Positions 47,140 through 56,203 of a stretch of 64,000 bases of DNA are shown here, piece after piece. The notes under the pieces are model-generated. The model was not told where the DNA came from. It worked only from the letters and a program-made list of their open reading frames with translations, and did no database searches. Each line of letters opens with the position of its first letter. Positions within the stretch are counted from its first letter, which is position 1. The stretch is from assembly GCA_007858575.1 (NCBI GenBank), contig CP042279.1, forward strand, positions 992,001 through 1,056,000. Reading direction: 5' to 3'. Both the position numbers and the translations under genes were made by a program. This DNA is from Streptomyces sp. WAC08241. GTDB taxonomy: Bacteria > Actinomycetota > Actinomycetes > Streptomycetales > Streptomycetaceae.

Positions 47140-47861
47140 TCAGGCGGCGGGACCGGTGCGTTCGGCGGCCAGGAGTCCCGCGCAGGCCTCCCGGGTCGCC
47201 CGGTGCACGGCGCGGGCGAGCCGCGCGCCCCAGAGGGAGCGCGGCCCGGCGAACGGTTCGGCGAACGCCCCGCCCCCGCGTCCCCCGCGGCCCCCACGGG
47301 CCAGGGCGCGGCCACGCAGACGGCGTCCGTCGGAGTGCCGGAGGCGTCGGCGCCCAGCTCGACCAGGGCCTGCGTCTTCGCCTCGGTGGCGGTGGCCACG
47401 GCGTTCACGAGGGCCGCGTCCGTCAGGGGCACCGGCAGCGACACGACGATGTTGATCGTCCCGGGGCGCGGGACCGCGACCCCGCCGGCGCCCGGAGCGG
47501 CGGCCCAGCCCCGTACCCCGATCCCGGCCGTGACCACGGCGTGCGCGCCGCCGTCCACCGCGTGGCGCCGGTCCGCGACCGAGGCCGCCGTCATGAGGCC
47601 CACGCCCGGGCCGGAGAGCCCGGCGCCCGAGGCGAGTTCGCGGAGGTGGGCGACGGGGTCGAGCCGGTCGTAACCGGGCGGCACCTGGGCGTTGACCACC
47701 CACTCCCGCGCGCCGATGCCCCCGCCGAGCACCGCGCTCGACACCATCCGCACGCCCGGTCCCGGAGCCCAGACGAGGAGCGGCCACTCCCGCCCCCGTT
47801 CCGTGTGGGAGAGGAGGACGGCGTCGGCGAGGGACGGCGGGCGGGAGGGTCCGGGAAGCAC
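47140..47861 (-). CDS. cbiZ: adenosylcobinamide amidohydrolase (CbiZ family)
   Basis: From GTG 47861: MLPGPSRPPSLADAVLLSHT, RMVSSAVLGGGIGAREWVVN, AQVPPGYDRLDPVAHLRELA, GPGVGLMTAASVADRRHAVD, GTINIVVSLPVPLTDAALVN, AVATATEAKTQALVELGADA, SGTPTDAVCVAAPW. T-A-A-S-V, G-T-I-N-I and G-T-x-T-D-A-V are the CbiZ signatures. CbiZ hydrolyses the side chain of adenosylcobinamide/pseudo-B12 so it can be rebuilt into B12. It lies just upstream of the B12-dependent regulator and in the same direction. One break lies near 47265. Confidence 0.85.
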
Positions 47862-48086
47862 CCCACACCCTAACGCGCGGCCTTTTTCTCACTCGAACGG
47901 GTGAAAGCCTTTTGGGACCCATCCGATCGGCGGCCGGCGCCGAATGACCCGTGACAGCAGGGCCGGAAGCGAACGATTCGCCGCGGACGGCCCGGACGCG
48001 CCACCGTCCTCCCCACCGGGAGGCGGGGCCGTCTCCCCTTTACGTGCGCAGTTCCCTACGCATCCGGACCAAAGAGGTTTCCTCCC
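47862..48086. other. divergent cbiZ / FAS1 promoter region
   Basis: This 225-bp region has TCACTCG-AA-CGGGTGA at 47889-47904, a dyad with one mismatched pair. GTGCGCAG...CTACGCATCC lies nearer the FAS1 gene and loosely recalls the CGCA/TGCG arms of the litS/litR motif. I see no convincing -35/-10 pair. Confidence 0.35.
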
Positions 48087-48740
48087 ATGACCACTTCCCG
48101 CATCCGTCGCACCGCCGTCGCCGTGGCCGCCGCGGCCGTCCTGCCCTTCTCCCTGGCGGCCTGCTCGGACTCCGGCAAGGACGAGGCGTCCGGGGCCGGG
48201 GCCCCGGCCTCCAGCTCCGCCGCCGCGGAGAACTCCTCGGCGCCCGCCGACTCGGACATGACCCCCGACGGTCCGTTCGGTCCGGCCTGTGCCGGTGTGC
48301 CCAAGGAGGGCGCCGGTTCGTTCGACGGCATGGCGAAGGACCCCGTCGCCACGGCCGCCTCCAACAACCCGGCCCTGTCCACCCTGGTGACCGCCGTCAA
48401 GAAGGCCGGTCTGGTCGACACCCTCAACAACGCCCAGAACATCACCGTGTTCGCGCCCACCAACGACGCCTTCGCGAAGATCCCGAAGGCCGACCTCGAC
48501 AAGGTCCTGGCCGACAAGGACATGCTCACGAAGGTCCTCACGTACCACGTGGTGGGGCAGAAGCTGACCCCGAAGCAGTTGGAGAACGGCTCCTTCGAGA
48601 CCCTCCAGAAGGGCATGCTGACCACGAAGGGCTCGGGCGAGGAGTACACGGTCAACGACACCTCGAAGATCGTCTGCGGCAACGTCCCCACGGCCAACGC
48701 GACCGTCTACATCGTCGACACCGTCCTCATGCCCAAGTAG
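48087..48740 (+). CDS. fasciclin (FAS1) domain lipoprotein
   Basis: Intact, 217 residues. The lipoprotein signal is MTTSRIRRTAVAVAAAAVLP, then F-S-L-A-A-C with the lipidated Cys 26. A Ser/Ala-rich spacer precedes one FAS1 domain: PVATAASNNPALSTLVTAVK, KAGLVDTLNNAQNITVFAPT, NDAFAKIPKADLDKVLADKD, MLTKVLTYHVVGQKLTPKQL, VYIVDTVLMPK. V-F-A-P-T-N-D-A-F and Y-H-V-V are FAS1 H1/H2 boxes. FAS1 proteins act in adhesion or as carotenoid/small-ligand binders; exposed on the outer face of the membrane here. The RBS AGAGG precedes the ATG. Confidence 0.92.
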   Translation: MTTSRIRRTAVAVAAAAVLPFSLAACSDSGKDEASGAGAPASSSAAAENSSAPADSDMTPDGPFGPACAGVPKEGAGSFDGMAKDPVATAASNNPALSTLVTAVKKAGLVDTLNNAQNITVFAPTNDAFAKIPKADLDKVLADKDMLTKVLTYHVVGQKLTPKQLENGSFETLQKGMLTTKGSGEEYTVNDTSKIVCGNVPTANATVYIVDTVLMPK

Positions 48741-48968
48741 GCGCCGGGCGCGCGGAACCCGCGGCGGGAGCGGTCGCGGGGCAGACCTGACGGGAATCGG
48801 GTCCCACGCGCGCGAAGCACGCCCGAAGGGTATCCCCGCGCGGGGCCACCGGACCAAGGGGGTCGGTGGTCCCGCGCCTTTTCCGTTTCCGGGACCGGCG
48901 AGTGCCGGAGGCGTGGACCCGCCACGCGAGCGGAGTGACGCGGGACCCGTCGGACTCGTTTGCCGGGC

Positions 48969-51216
48969 ATGCCGTCCCGTCACGCCGCCCCCGGCACCTC
49001 GATATCCGCCTCCCCTCCGCGTCCGTGTCCGCGCCCGCCTCCGCCGGTCGCCCCGCTCGCGAGGCCGCCGAGGCCGCGCTCGTCGAGCACTACCCCGCGC
49101 TCGTACGGCTCGCCTACCTCGTCCTGCCGCCCTCGCTCGGACGCCACCGCCGCGTCCTCACCGCCCACGCCCTCGTCCAGAACTCCCTGGCGGAGGCGAC
49201 CGGCGGCCGGGGATCCGGGAGGCTGCGGTCCGGGAGGCTCCGAAGCGAGGGGCGCTCGGCCCGGGAGCCCTCGGCCGAGGAGCCCTTGCCCCGGGCGGCC
49301 GGAAGCGAGACACCTTCGGCCGGGACGCCCGGAACCGAGGAGTCTCCGAACCGGACGCTCCGAATCGAGGCGTCCGGAAGCCAGACACCTTCGGCCGAGG
49401 CGTCCCGAAGCGAGGCAGCCCGCACCGAGACGTCTCCGACCGAGACGTCTCCGACCGAGGCGTCCCGCACCGAGGCGTCCCGCACCGAGGCGTTCCGAAG
49501 CGGGGCGTCCCGAAGCGAGGTGCCCACAAGCGAAGCACCCCGCACCGAGACGTCCCCGTCCGAGGCGCCCTCGTCCGGCCCACCGCCCGCCGGAATCTCC
49601 CTGCCCGGCCAGCGCGCCGGCGAGCGCCCCGCGCACGCGTGGCTGCGGGCGGCCGTCGTCCGTGCCGCGCTCCGCCCGCCGCGCCGCCTCGCGGCCCCGC
49701 TCCGGCTGCCCCTCGTGCTCGGCCTGCGGCTCTTCCCCCGGGCCGGGGGACCGACGAACTCGCCCTCGACCGGGCCCTGGCCGAAGCCGCCCCCGAGACG
49801 CGCGCCGCGCTCGCCCTGCGGATCCTCGAAGGCCTTCCCGCCGACGCGACCGCCCGGCTCTCGCCTCGGCGGGCGTCGCGGACCCCGCGGCCGCCCTCCG
49901 CGCCGCCGAACGGATCGGTGCGGCGTCCGGCACCGACGTCGGGACGCTCCTCCGCAGCGCCGAGTTCGACCCGTGCACCGTCCACACCCGCCCCACCGAC
50001 CTCCTGCGCCGCCGCCGGCACACCCGGCTCGCCGCCCTCGCCGGCGCGGTGCTGCTCGTCACGGCGGGCGTCGCCGTCACCGCCGGGGTCCGGGCCGGTA
50101 CGGAGCCGGAACCGGTCGCCTCCCCGCCCGCCCCCGCCCCGGCGTTCGACCCCGCCGCGCTCCCGCGCACGCCCCCCGACCGCTGGGCCGACACCGCGCG
50201 CGTCGACCTCACCGCCTGGCCCGCGCGCGGCGCCGGGACCGGGGACACGGCCCTGCTCCGGCGGGCCCTGGACACCTGGACCCGGGGCGCCGCGGACGGC
50301 GTCCGGCCGGCCGTCACCCCGGGCACGTCCGCCGCACCGCCCGCCGAACCGCCCCGGCTCCTCTACGCCGGCACGGTCGACGGCACGGCCGTGGTGCTCC
50401 TGCACGACGGGCGCAGGATCGCCCGGTACGCCGAACCCCGCGACGGACGCGGGCCCGTGGCCCTCGACCTCGCGCGGGTCGACGACGCCGACGTCACCAC
50501 CGGCGCCGCCGTGGTCCTCACCCGTACCGCCGGACGGGCGCGTTACCTCCTGGCGCCCTGGATCGCCGAGGCGGCGGTACGGGACCTCGGCGCGTCCGGC
50601 ACCCTCGCCCGCCCCCTGGACGTCGCCCCGGACGGCGTGACCGGCCCCGTCCCGTACGGCATCGCGGACGACCCGGGGCGTGCGCCCGGCGCGTGCGCGG
50701 GCGTGACCGCGCTCCAGCTCCGCTCCTCGGCCCGGATCGTCGAGGACCACGCCTTCCTCCTCGCGGACCTCGGGGAACCGACCCCGCGCACCTCACGTGG
50801 ACGCCGCCGCCGGGCGCGGACGTCCCGGCCCGCGCGCCGCGCGAGGCGACCGGCGCGCGCGGGCTCGCGGCCTGGGCGCGTTCGGCCTGTTCCTGGCGAC
50901 GCTGCGCGGCACCGGGGTCCGGTCGGTCAACCGCTGGGAGTACGCCGAACAGCCCCTGCCCGAGCGGGCGGGCCGGGCCCGGTGGGTCTGCTCCCGCGCG
51001 GACACCTGGGAGGGGAGCGGCCGGGTGACCGTCTCCTTCGAGGCGCCTGGCGGCTCCGCGCCCCGGACCGTGGCGGGGCTCCGGGACACGGCGGCGTGCA
51101 GCCGCTTCGGCCAGGACGTCCTCGCGGGCACGTACTGGACGGCCCGGTCGGGCACGCGGTACCTGCTCGCGGCGGGCAGCTGCCGGCTGACCGGCGTCAG
51201 CGCCGGGGAGCCGTGA
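48969..51216 (+). CDS. large conserved Streptomyces membrane protein with sigma-like N-terminus
   Basis: About 750 residues. The N-terminal part EAALVEHYPALVRLAYLVLP, PSLGRHRRVLTAHALVQNSL resembles sigma region 2 but lacks a region 4. A Ser/Thr/Glu repeat linker (49200-49580) follows. Then come a cytoplasmic helical part (DELALDRALAEAAPETRAAL, ALRILEGLPADATARL), one membrane span (RLAALAGAVLLVTAGVAVTA) and an extracellular beta-rich domain (LLYAGTVDGTAVVLLHDGRR, YLLAPWIAEAAVRDLG, CSRADTWEGSGRVTVSFEAP, LLAAGSCRLTGVSAGEP). Function unknown. Breaks lie near 49012, 49740, 49865, 50785 and 50865. Confidence 0.65.
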
Positions 51217-51405
51217 CCGCTACTGCGCGCGGCCCGTTCCTGACGGCCCGGACCACGGGGAGGGGCCGGTACGGCTCACGGGCCGGCTCCCCGACGGCTC
51301 GGCGCTCCCGGGGTTCACCGGCTCCCCAGGGGCCACTGGCTCTCCAGGGCCCACGGGCTCCCCGGGGTTCACCGGCTCCCCGTGAGCCCCCGGTCGCCGG
51401 CCGCG

Positions 51406-51960
51406 TCAGGGTTCCAGGACCTCCACGTGGTCGGCGACCGCCACCACCAGGACGCGCGCGCCGGTCCCGACGGTCCGCCAGCGGTGGCGCACCCCGCCGG
51501 ACATCAGCAGGGTGTCCCCGCGTCCGAGCCGGTGGACCCGGCCCTCCGCCTCGACCTCCACCGCGCCGTCCGCGACGTACAGCAACTCGTCGTTGCGGTG
51601 CAGGAACTCGCGGTCCGCGTCGTGCTCGCCGGTGAACTCCAGGGCGTGCACCTGGTGGCGGCCCCGGACCACCGGCCGCACCCGCGCGCCGTCCCGCAGA
51701 CCGCTGTCGTCGCCGGCGCGGACGACGTCCACCGTGCGGGTCTCGTCCGACGCGGCGAGCAGTCGGACGGCGGTCGTGTCGAGCGCGTCGGCGATCCGCT
51801 GGAGCGACCGCATGCTGGGGCGGGCCCGGTCGTTCTCGATCTGGCTGAGGAAGGGCGAGGAGAGCCCGCTGCGCTCCGCCACCTCGGCCAGGGTGAGGTC
51901 GAGCGACCGCCGCCGACGGCGCACGGCGGCTCCCCACCCGGGGCGCGCGCCCCTCGTCAC
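51406..51960 (-). CDS. XRE family regulator with cupin domain
   Basis: Intact, 184 residues. The helix-turn-helix reads AVRRRRRSLDLTLAEVAERS, GLSSPFLSQIENDRARPSMR, SLQRIADALDTTAVRLLAAS. The C-terminal cupin reads RHQVHALEFTGEHDADREFL, HRNDELLYVADGAVEVEAEG, RVHRLGRGDTLLMSGGVRHR. This PuuR-like architecture senses a small molecule through the cupin. It is divergent from the arylsulfotransferase/permease pair and probably controls it. An in-frame start 14 codons further upstream would need one inserted base. Confidence 0.9.
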   Translation of the reverse strand: MTRGARPGWGAAVRRRRRSLDLTLAEVAERSGLSSPFLSQIENDRARPSMRSLQRIADALDTTAVRLLAASDETRTVDVVRAGDDSGLRDGARVRPVVRGRHQVHALEFTGEHDADREFLHRNDELLYVADGAVEVEAEGRVHRLGRGDTLLMSGGVRHRWRTVGTGARVLVVAVADHVEVLEP

Positions 51961-52220
51961 CGTCCTGCTTCCCCCCGTCGCCGCGCGGCGCCCTCGCCTC
52001 CATCGTCGTCCCCGTCCCTCTCCGCCCGCCCGGCCGTGCCTGCCGCGATCTTCGCCGCTCCCGGCACCCTACGCGGCCGCCGTGACGGGATCCGGACACG
52101 GTTTCGCACTCCCGACACACGCCCGTCACATGACGCCTCTAGTTTCAAAGTCAGTTGCTCCAGTCAAAGAAAGTTTGACGAAGGAGCCCCGCAACCGACC
52201 CGGAACGCAGGAGCGCCGCC
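51961..52220. promoter_or_regulatory. divergent promoter region, XRE-cupin / arylsulfotransferase-like
   Basis: This 260-bp region becomes A/T-rich at 52138-52185, where AGTTTCAAAGTCAG, CAGTCAAAGAAAG and AGTTTGACG follow one another. These AAAG/GTCA-containing repeats are candidate sites for the XRE regulator. CAGGAG precedes the ATG at 52221. Confidence 0.5.
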
Positions 52221-53341
52221 ATGCCCGTGATCGACCAGAACTCCCGCCGCCGACGACCGACCGGCCTCCTCGCCCTGGACGAGACCGCCGCCTACGACGG
52301 CCACACCCTCTACGCCCCGCTCACCGGCATTGGCGAGGTGTACCTCGTCGACCTGCGCGGCGAGACCGTCCACCGGTGGGACCTGCCGTACCGCCCCGGC
52401 CGCCACGCCCGCCTCCTCACCGACGGCACCCTCGCCTACAACGGCGTCCTGCCCGGCGAGGACGCCCTGTTCCCGATGTGGCACAAGTACCGGGGTGGCG
52501 TCATGCTCCACGCCGCCCCCGACGGCACGGTGCTGCGCGAGCACCGTGATCCCCTCCAGCACCACGACGCCCACCACCTCGACGACGGCCGGATCCTCTA
52601 CACCGCCCTCGAACCCCTCCGGGGCGCCGACGCCGAGGCCGTACGCGGCGGAGTGCCCGGCTCCGAGGCCGACGGCGGCACCGTCTGGGCCGACACCATC
52701 CGCGAGATCGGACCCGACGGCGAACTCCTCTGGTCCTGGCGCGCCTCCGAACACCTCGACCGCGACGCGTACCCGCTGCACGAGGCGTACGCCCGCGAGC
52801 ACTGGCCCCTGATCAACAGCGTCACCCGCTCCGCGACGGCAACGTCCTGGCCAGCCTGCGCAGCGTCTCCGCCGTCGTCGTCATCAGCCGCGAGACCGGC
52901 GAGATCCTGTGGCGCAGCGCCCCCGGCACCACCAGCCAGCAGCACGCCCCGACCGAGCTCGACGACGGCCGGTTCCTCGTCTTCGACAACGGCGTCTTCC
53001 GGCCGCACCACGACGTCCCGTACTCCCGCGTCGTCGAGATCGACCGGGGAGCGGCGCGATCGCGTGGGAGTACCACGACCCGGCCCGCGAGTTCTTCTTC
53101 GCCCCGTTCATGGGCTCGCGCAGCGGCTCCCCAACGGCAACACCCTCGTCACCGACTCCCCGTCCGGCCGGCTCTTCGAGGTGACGAAGGACGGCTACCT
53201 GTGCTGGGAGTACGTCGTCCCGCACTTCGCCGGATACCGGGAGGACGAGGTCCGCGGCCTCTTCCCGTCCGAGCCCAACGCCGTCTTCCGCGCCTACGCT
53301 ACGCGGCCGCCGACATCCCGTGGCTGGGGGCGGGCTCGTGA
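52221..53341 (+). CDS. arylsulfotransferase-like (ASST) protein
   Basis: About 373 residues forming a beta-propeller pattern: LLALDETAAYDGHTLYAPLT, GEVYLVDLRGETVHRWDLPY, RPGRHARLLTDGTLAYNGVL, HHDAHHLDDGRILYTALEPL, IREIGPDGELLWSWRASEHL, then QHAPTELDDGRFLVFDNGVF, SRVVEIDRGSGAIAWEY and GSAQRLPNGNTLVTDSPSGR. The repeated L-x-D-G-x-[LI]-x-Y and G-x-[LI]-x-W-x-W motifs are those of the ASST/aryl-sulfate sulfotransferase family. No signal peptide is visible. The stop overlaps the permease start (GTGA at 53338). Breaks lie near 52835, 53050, 53125 and 53305. Confidence 0.82.
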
Positions 53342-54799
53342 CCCCGACCACCGCTCCCGCGCGGCCCGACGCGTCCGGCACCGCCCCGGTCGACGCCCGC
53401 GTCCCGGCGCGCCGGCTCCTGCCGCTCGCCGCGCAGCACGTCCTGGCGATGATCGCCGCGCCCGTCTCCACCGTCTTCCTCACCGCCGGCACCCTGCGCC
53501 TCGCGCCCGGCACGACGGCCTCGCTGCTCAGCGCCGTCCTGGTCCTGTGCGGCGCGGGCGCCCTGCTCCAGTCCCTCGGCGTGTGGCGGATCGGCGCCAG
53601 GCTGCCGTTCGTCATGCTGCCCGGCGGCGCCGCCACCGCCCTCTTCCTCCAGATCGCGCAGGACCACGGCACGCCCACCGCCGCCGGCTCCGTCCTCTCG
53701 CGGCGGCGCTGCTCATCGCCGTCCTCCCGCTCTACGCGCGCGTGGTCCGGCTCTTCCCGCCGCTCGTCATGGGCGTCACCGTCCTGCTCATCGGCATCGC
53801 CATGATCCGGGTCGCCGCCCGGCTCGTCACCGGACCCGACGGCACGGGCGAACCCCGCGCCGTCCTCCTCGCGGGCTCTCACCGTCGCCGCCACCGTCGG
53901 CGCGTACGTCCTGCTGCGCGGGGTCTGGCGGCAGACCGCGATCCTCACCGGCATGGCGGCCGGCGTCCTGCTCGCCGTCGTCACCGGCCTCGGCGCCTTC
54001 GCGCCGGCGCCCGGCAGCGGCTTCTCGCTGCCCGCCCTCCTGCCGTACGGCACACCGCGGTTCGACGTCCTCGCCGCCCTCCCGCTGCTCGTCTTCAGCT
54101 CACCACCCTGGCCGAGATCACCGGCCAGACTGTGCTGAACAGCGAGACCGCCGGCCGCGTCCCCGACCCCGGCAAGGACGTCCCCGCGTCGCCCGCGCCG
54201 ACGCCCTCGTCTCCCTCGTGGGCGGCCTCTTCGGCACGTCCCTGATGGTGACCAGCGCCGAGAACATCGGCATCGGCCGGCTCACCGGGGTCCGCAGCCG
54301 CTTCGTCACCGCCGCGGCCGGGGCGCTCCTGATCGGCATCGGCCTGGCGACCCCCGTCTCCCGCGCCCTCGCCGGGATCCCGGAGGCGGTCGTGGGCGGC
54401 TCCTCGCTCGTCGTCTACGCGGTGATCGCCGTGATGGGCGTCGAGATGCTCCGCCGCGCCGACCTCTCCGGCGCCGGTACGAGCTCCATGGCCGCCGCCC
54501 TGGCCCTCGCGGCCGGTCTGCTGCCGCTCCTGACCCCGGGCCTGTACGACGGCTTCGGCTGGGCCCGTACGATCCTGGGCAGCGGCGTCGTCGCCGGCAC
54601 CCTGACCGCCGTCCTCCTGACCGCCCTCCTCGGCCGGTTCGAAGGCCGGTTCGAGGACCGGTTCGAGCGGCGGGCGGGCCGTCGGAACCGGTTCACGGCA
54701 AGACGGGGACCCGGAACCCCGTGCCCCCGAATGACGGAACCCGTCTCGGACGTGTGCGTGTCGTGCTGCAATCATGGCAAGAAGTATGTAACTTCCTGA
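53338..54799 (+). CDS. NCS2 family (xanthine/uracil-type) permease
   Basis: About 487 residues with twelve or more hydrophobic segments: LLPLAAQHVLAMIAAPVSTV, GTTASLLSAVLVLCGAGALL, GARLPFVMLPGGAATALFLQ, LFPPLVMGVTVLLIGIAMIR, TTLAEITGQTVLNSETAGRV, ALVSLVGGLFGTSLMVTSAE, NIGIGRLTGVRSRFVTAAAG, IPEAVVGGSSLVVYAVIAVM. The Q-H-V-L-A start and the G-G-L-F-G-T motif are NCS2 signatures. Coupled to the arylsulfotransferase-like gene, it may import or export that system's aromatic or purine substrate. Breaks lie near 53700, 53878, 54100 and 54190; the C-terminal tail after 54640 (R-F-E repeats) may be off-frame. Confidence 0.85.
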
Positions 54800-54817
54800 C
54801 TCTCTTTGCGCTAGAGT
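54781..54817 (+). promoter_or_regulatory. LacI gene promoter and possible autoregulatory site
   Basis: GAAGT-ATGTA-ACTTC (54781-54795) is an inverted repeat. TAGAGT (54812-54817) lies 7 nt before the GTG at 54825, consistent with a leaderless transcript. Confidence 0.5.
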
Positions 54818-54824
54818 TGCGTTC

Positions 54825-55832
54825 GTGACGCGACGACTTGCTCTGGTGGCGAAAAAGGTGGGAGTCAGCGAGGCCACGGTCAGCCGAGTTCTCAACGGCA
54901 AGCCGGGGGTCTCGGAGGCCACCCGCCAGTCCGTGCTCAGCGCGCTGGACGTCCTCGGCTACGAGCGCCCCACGCAGCTCCGCGGCGAGCGGCCCGGCTG
55001 GTGGGTCTGGTCCTGCCGGAGCTGCAGAACCCCATCTTCCCGGCCTTCGCCGAGGTCATCGGTGGTTCCCTCGCACAGCAGGGCCTCACGCCGGTGCTCT
55101 GCACGCAGACCAAGGGCGGCGTCTCGGAGGCCGACTACGTCGACCTCCTCCTCCAGCAGCAGGTCTCCGGAGTGATCTTCGCCGGAGGACTCTTCGCGCA
55201 GGCCGACGCGCCGCACGAGCACTACCGGCAGTTGGCGGAGCGCAACATCCCCGTCGTCCTCGTCAACGCCCCCATCGAGGAACTCGACTTCCCGTGCGTC
55301 TCCTGCGACGACATCGCGGCGGTGGAGCAGGCGTGGCGTCACCTCTCCTCGCTGGGGCACGAGCGCATCGGTCTGGTCCTCGGCCCCGAGGACCACATCC
55401 CCTCGCGCCGGAAGCTGACCGCGGCGCGGCGGCCGCGGCGGCGTCGGGAACGGAGCTGGCCGAGGAGTTCGTGGAGCGCTCGATGTTCTCGCTCGAAGGG
55501 GGACAGGCGGCGGCGAGCCGGCTGTGGGACCGGGGGTGACCGGGGTCATCTGCGCGAGCGACCCGCTGGCCCTGGGCGCCATCAGGGCCGCCCGCAGGCG
55601 CGGACTCACCGTCCCCACCGACGTGTCGGTGCTCGGATTCGACGACTCCGCCTTCATGAACTGCACCGAGCCGCCGCTGTCGACGGTGCGGCAGCCGATC
55701 GAGGCGATGGGGCGGGCGGCCGTCGACCTCCTGTGCGCCCAGATCCAGGGGACGCAGGCGCACCCCGGTGAGCTGCTCTTCGAGCCGGAGCTCGTGGTGC
55801 GGGGCTCGACCGCCCCGCCTTCCGGCACCTGA
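54825..55832 (+). CDS. LacI family transcriptional regulator
   Basis: The HTH and hinge read MTRRLALVAKKVGVSEATVS, RVLNGKPGVSEATRQSVLSA, LDVLGYERP. The sugar-binding domain reads VGLVLPELQNPIFPAFAEVI, GGSLAQQGLTPVLCTQTKGG, YVDLLLQQQVSGVIFAGGLF, GHERIGLVLGPEDHIPSRRK, VICASDPLALGAIRAARRRG, VPTDVSVLGFDDSAFMNCTE. It is 371 bp upstream of the first GH87 gene and has a strong terminator between, so it likely acts in trans as the glucanase regulator. Breaks lie near 54990, 55430 and 55535. Confidence 0.92.
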
Positions 55833-55847
55833 TCCGACCTCGTTCGA

Positions 55848-55875
55848 GGGCCAGACCTGACGGTCTGGCCCTTTT
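55848..55875 (+). terminator. rho-independent terminator of the LacI gene
   Basis: GGGCCAGACC-TGAC-GGTCTGGCCC followed by TTTT. Confidence 0.95.
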
Positions 55876-56203
55876 CGTGCGCCCGGACAGGGGAGGCCCC
55901 GCCACCCCTGTCCGTTCCCGCCGTCGCCGCGTCCTCTCACGAGACAGTTGTGTCGGCGCCGTTGACAAAGTGGTGACCTGACGGAAACCTGTCACCCGGT
56001 CATCGCAAAGATTGACTGAGCAGCTCAAAAGCCTTGCCCACACTCGAATGTTCCTCTTCGGGCATGAAAGGTGCTGTGCGAGGTCCCTGTCGACGTTCGC
56101 CCGGTGTATACGCCCCCGGCCCGTCGTCCCTCCCCGGTGCTGTTCGGGCCGTCGTCGGGACGCGTCGCTGCCGGTCGTCCGGGTGAGGAATCAAGAGGAC
56201 TCC
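55876..56203 (+). promoter_or_regulatory. promoter region of the first GH87 gene with LacI-type palindrome
   Basis: TTGACA (55962-55967) is a good -35 box but the -10 region is weak. TGAGC-A-GCTCA (56017-56027), inside TTGACTGAGCAGCTCAAAAG, is a perfect 11-bp palindrome of the kind bound by LacI proteins. AGAGGAC precedes the ATG at 56204. Confidence 0.6.

Noticed and set aside
49114..49545. Antisense ORF that reads like a pentapeptide-repeat protein (R-D-A-S-V units)
   Set aside because: The pattern follows from the 15-bp periodic DNA repeat of the sense gene. It lacks the central Leu/Phe of true pentapeptide repeats and has no ribosome-binding site or conserved flank.
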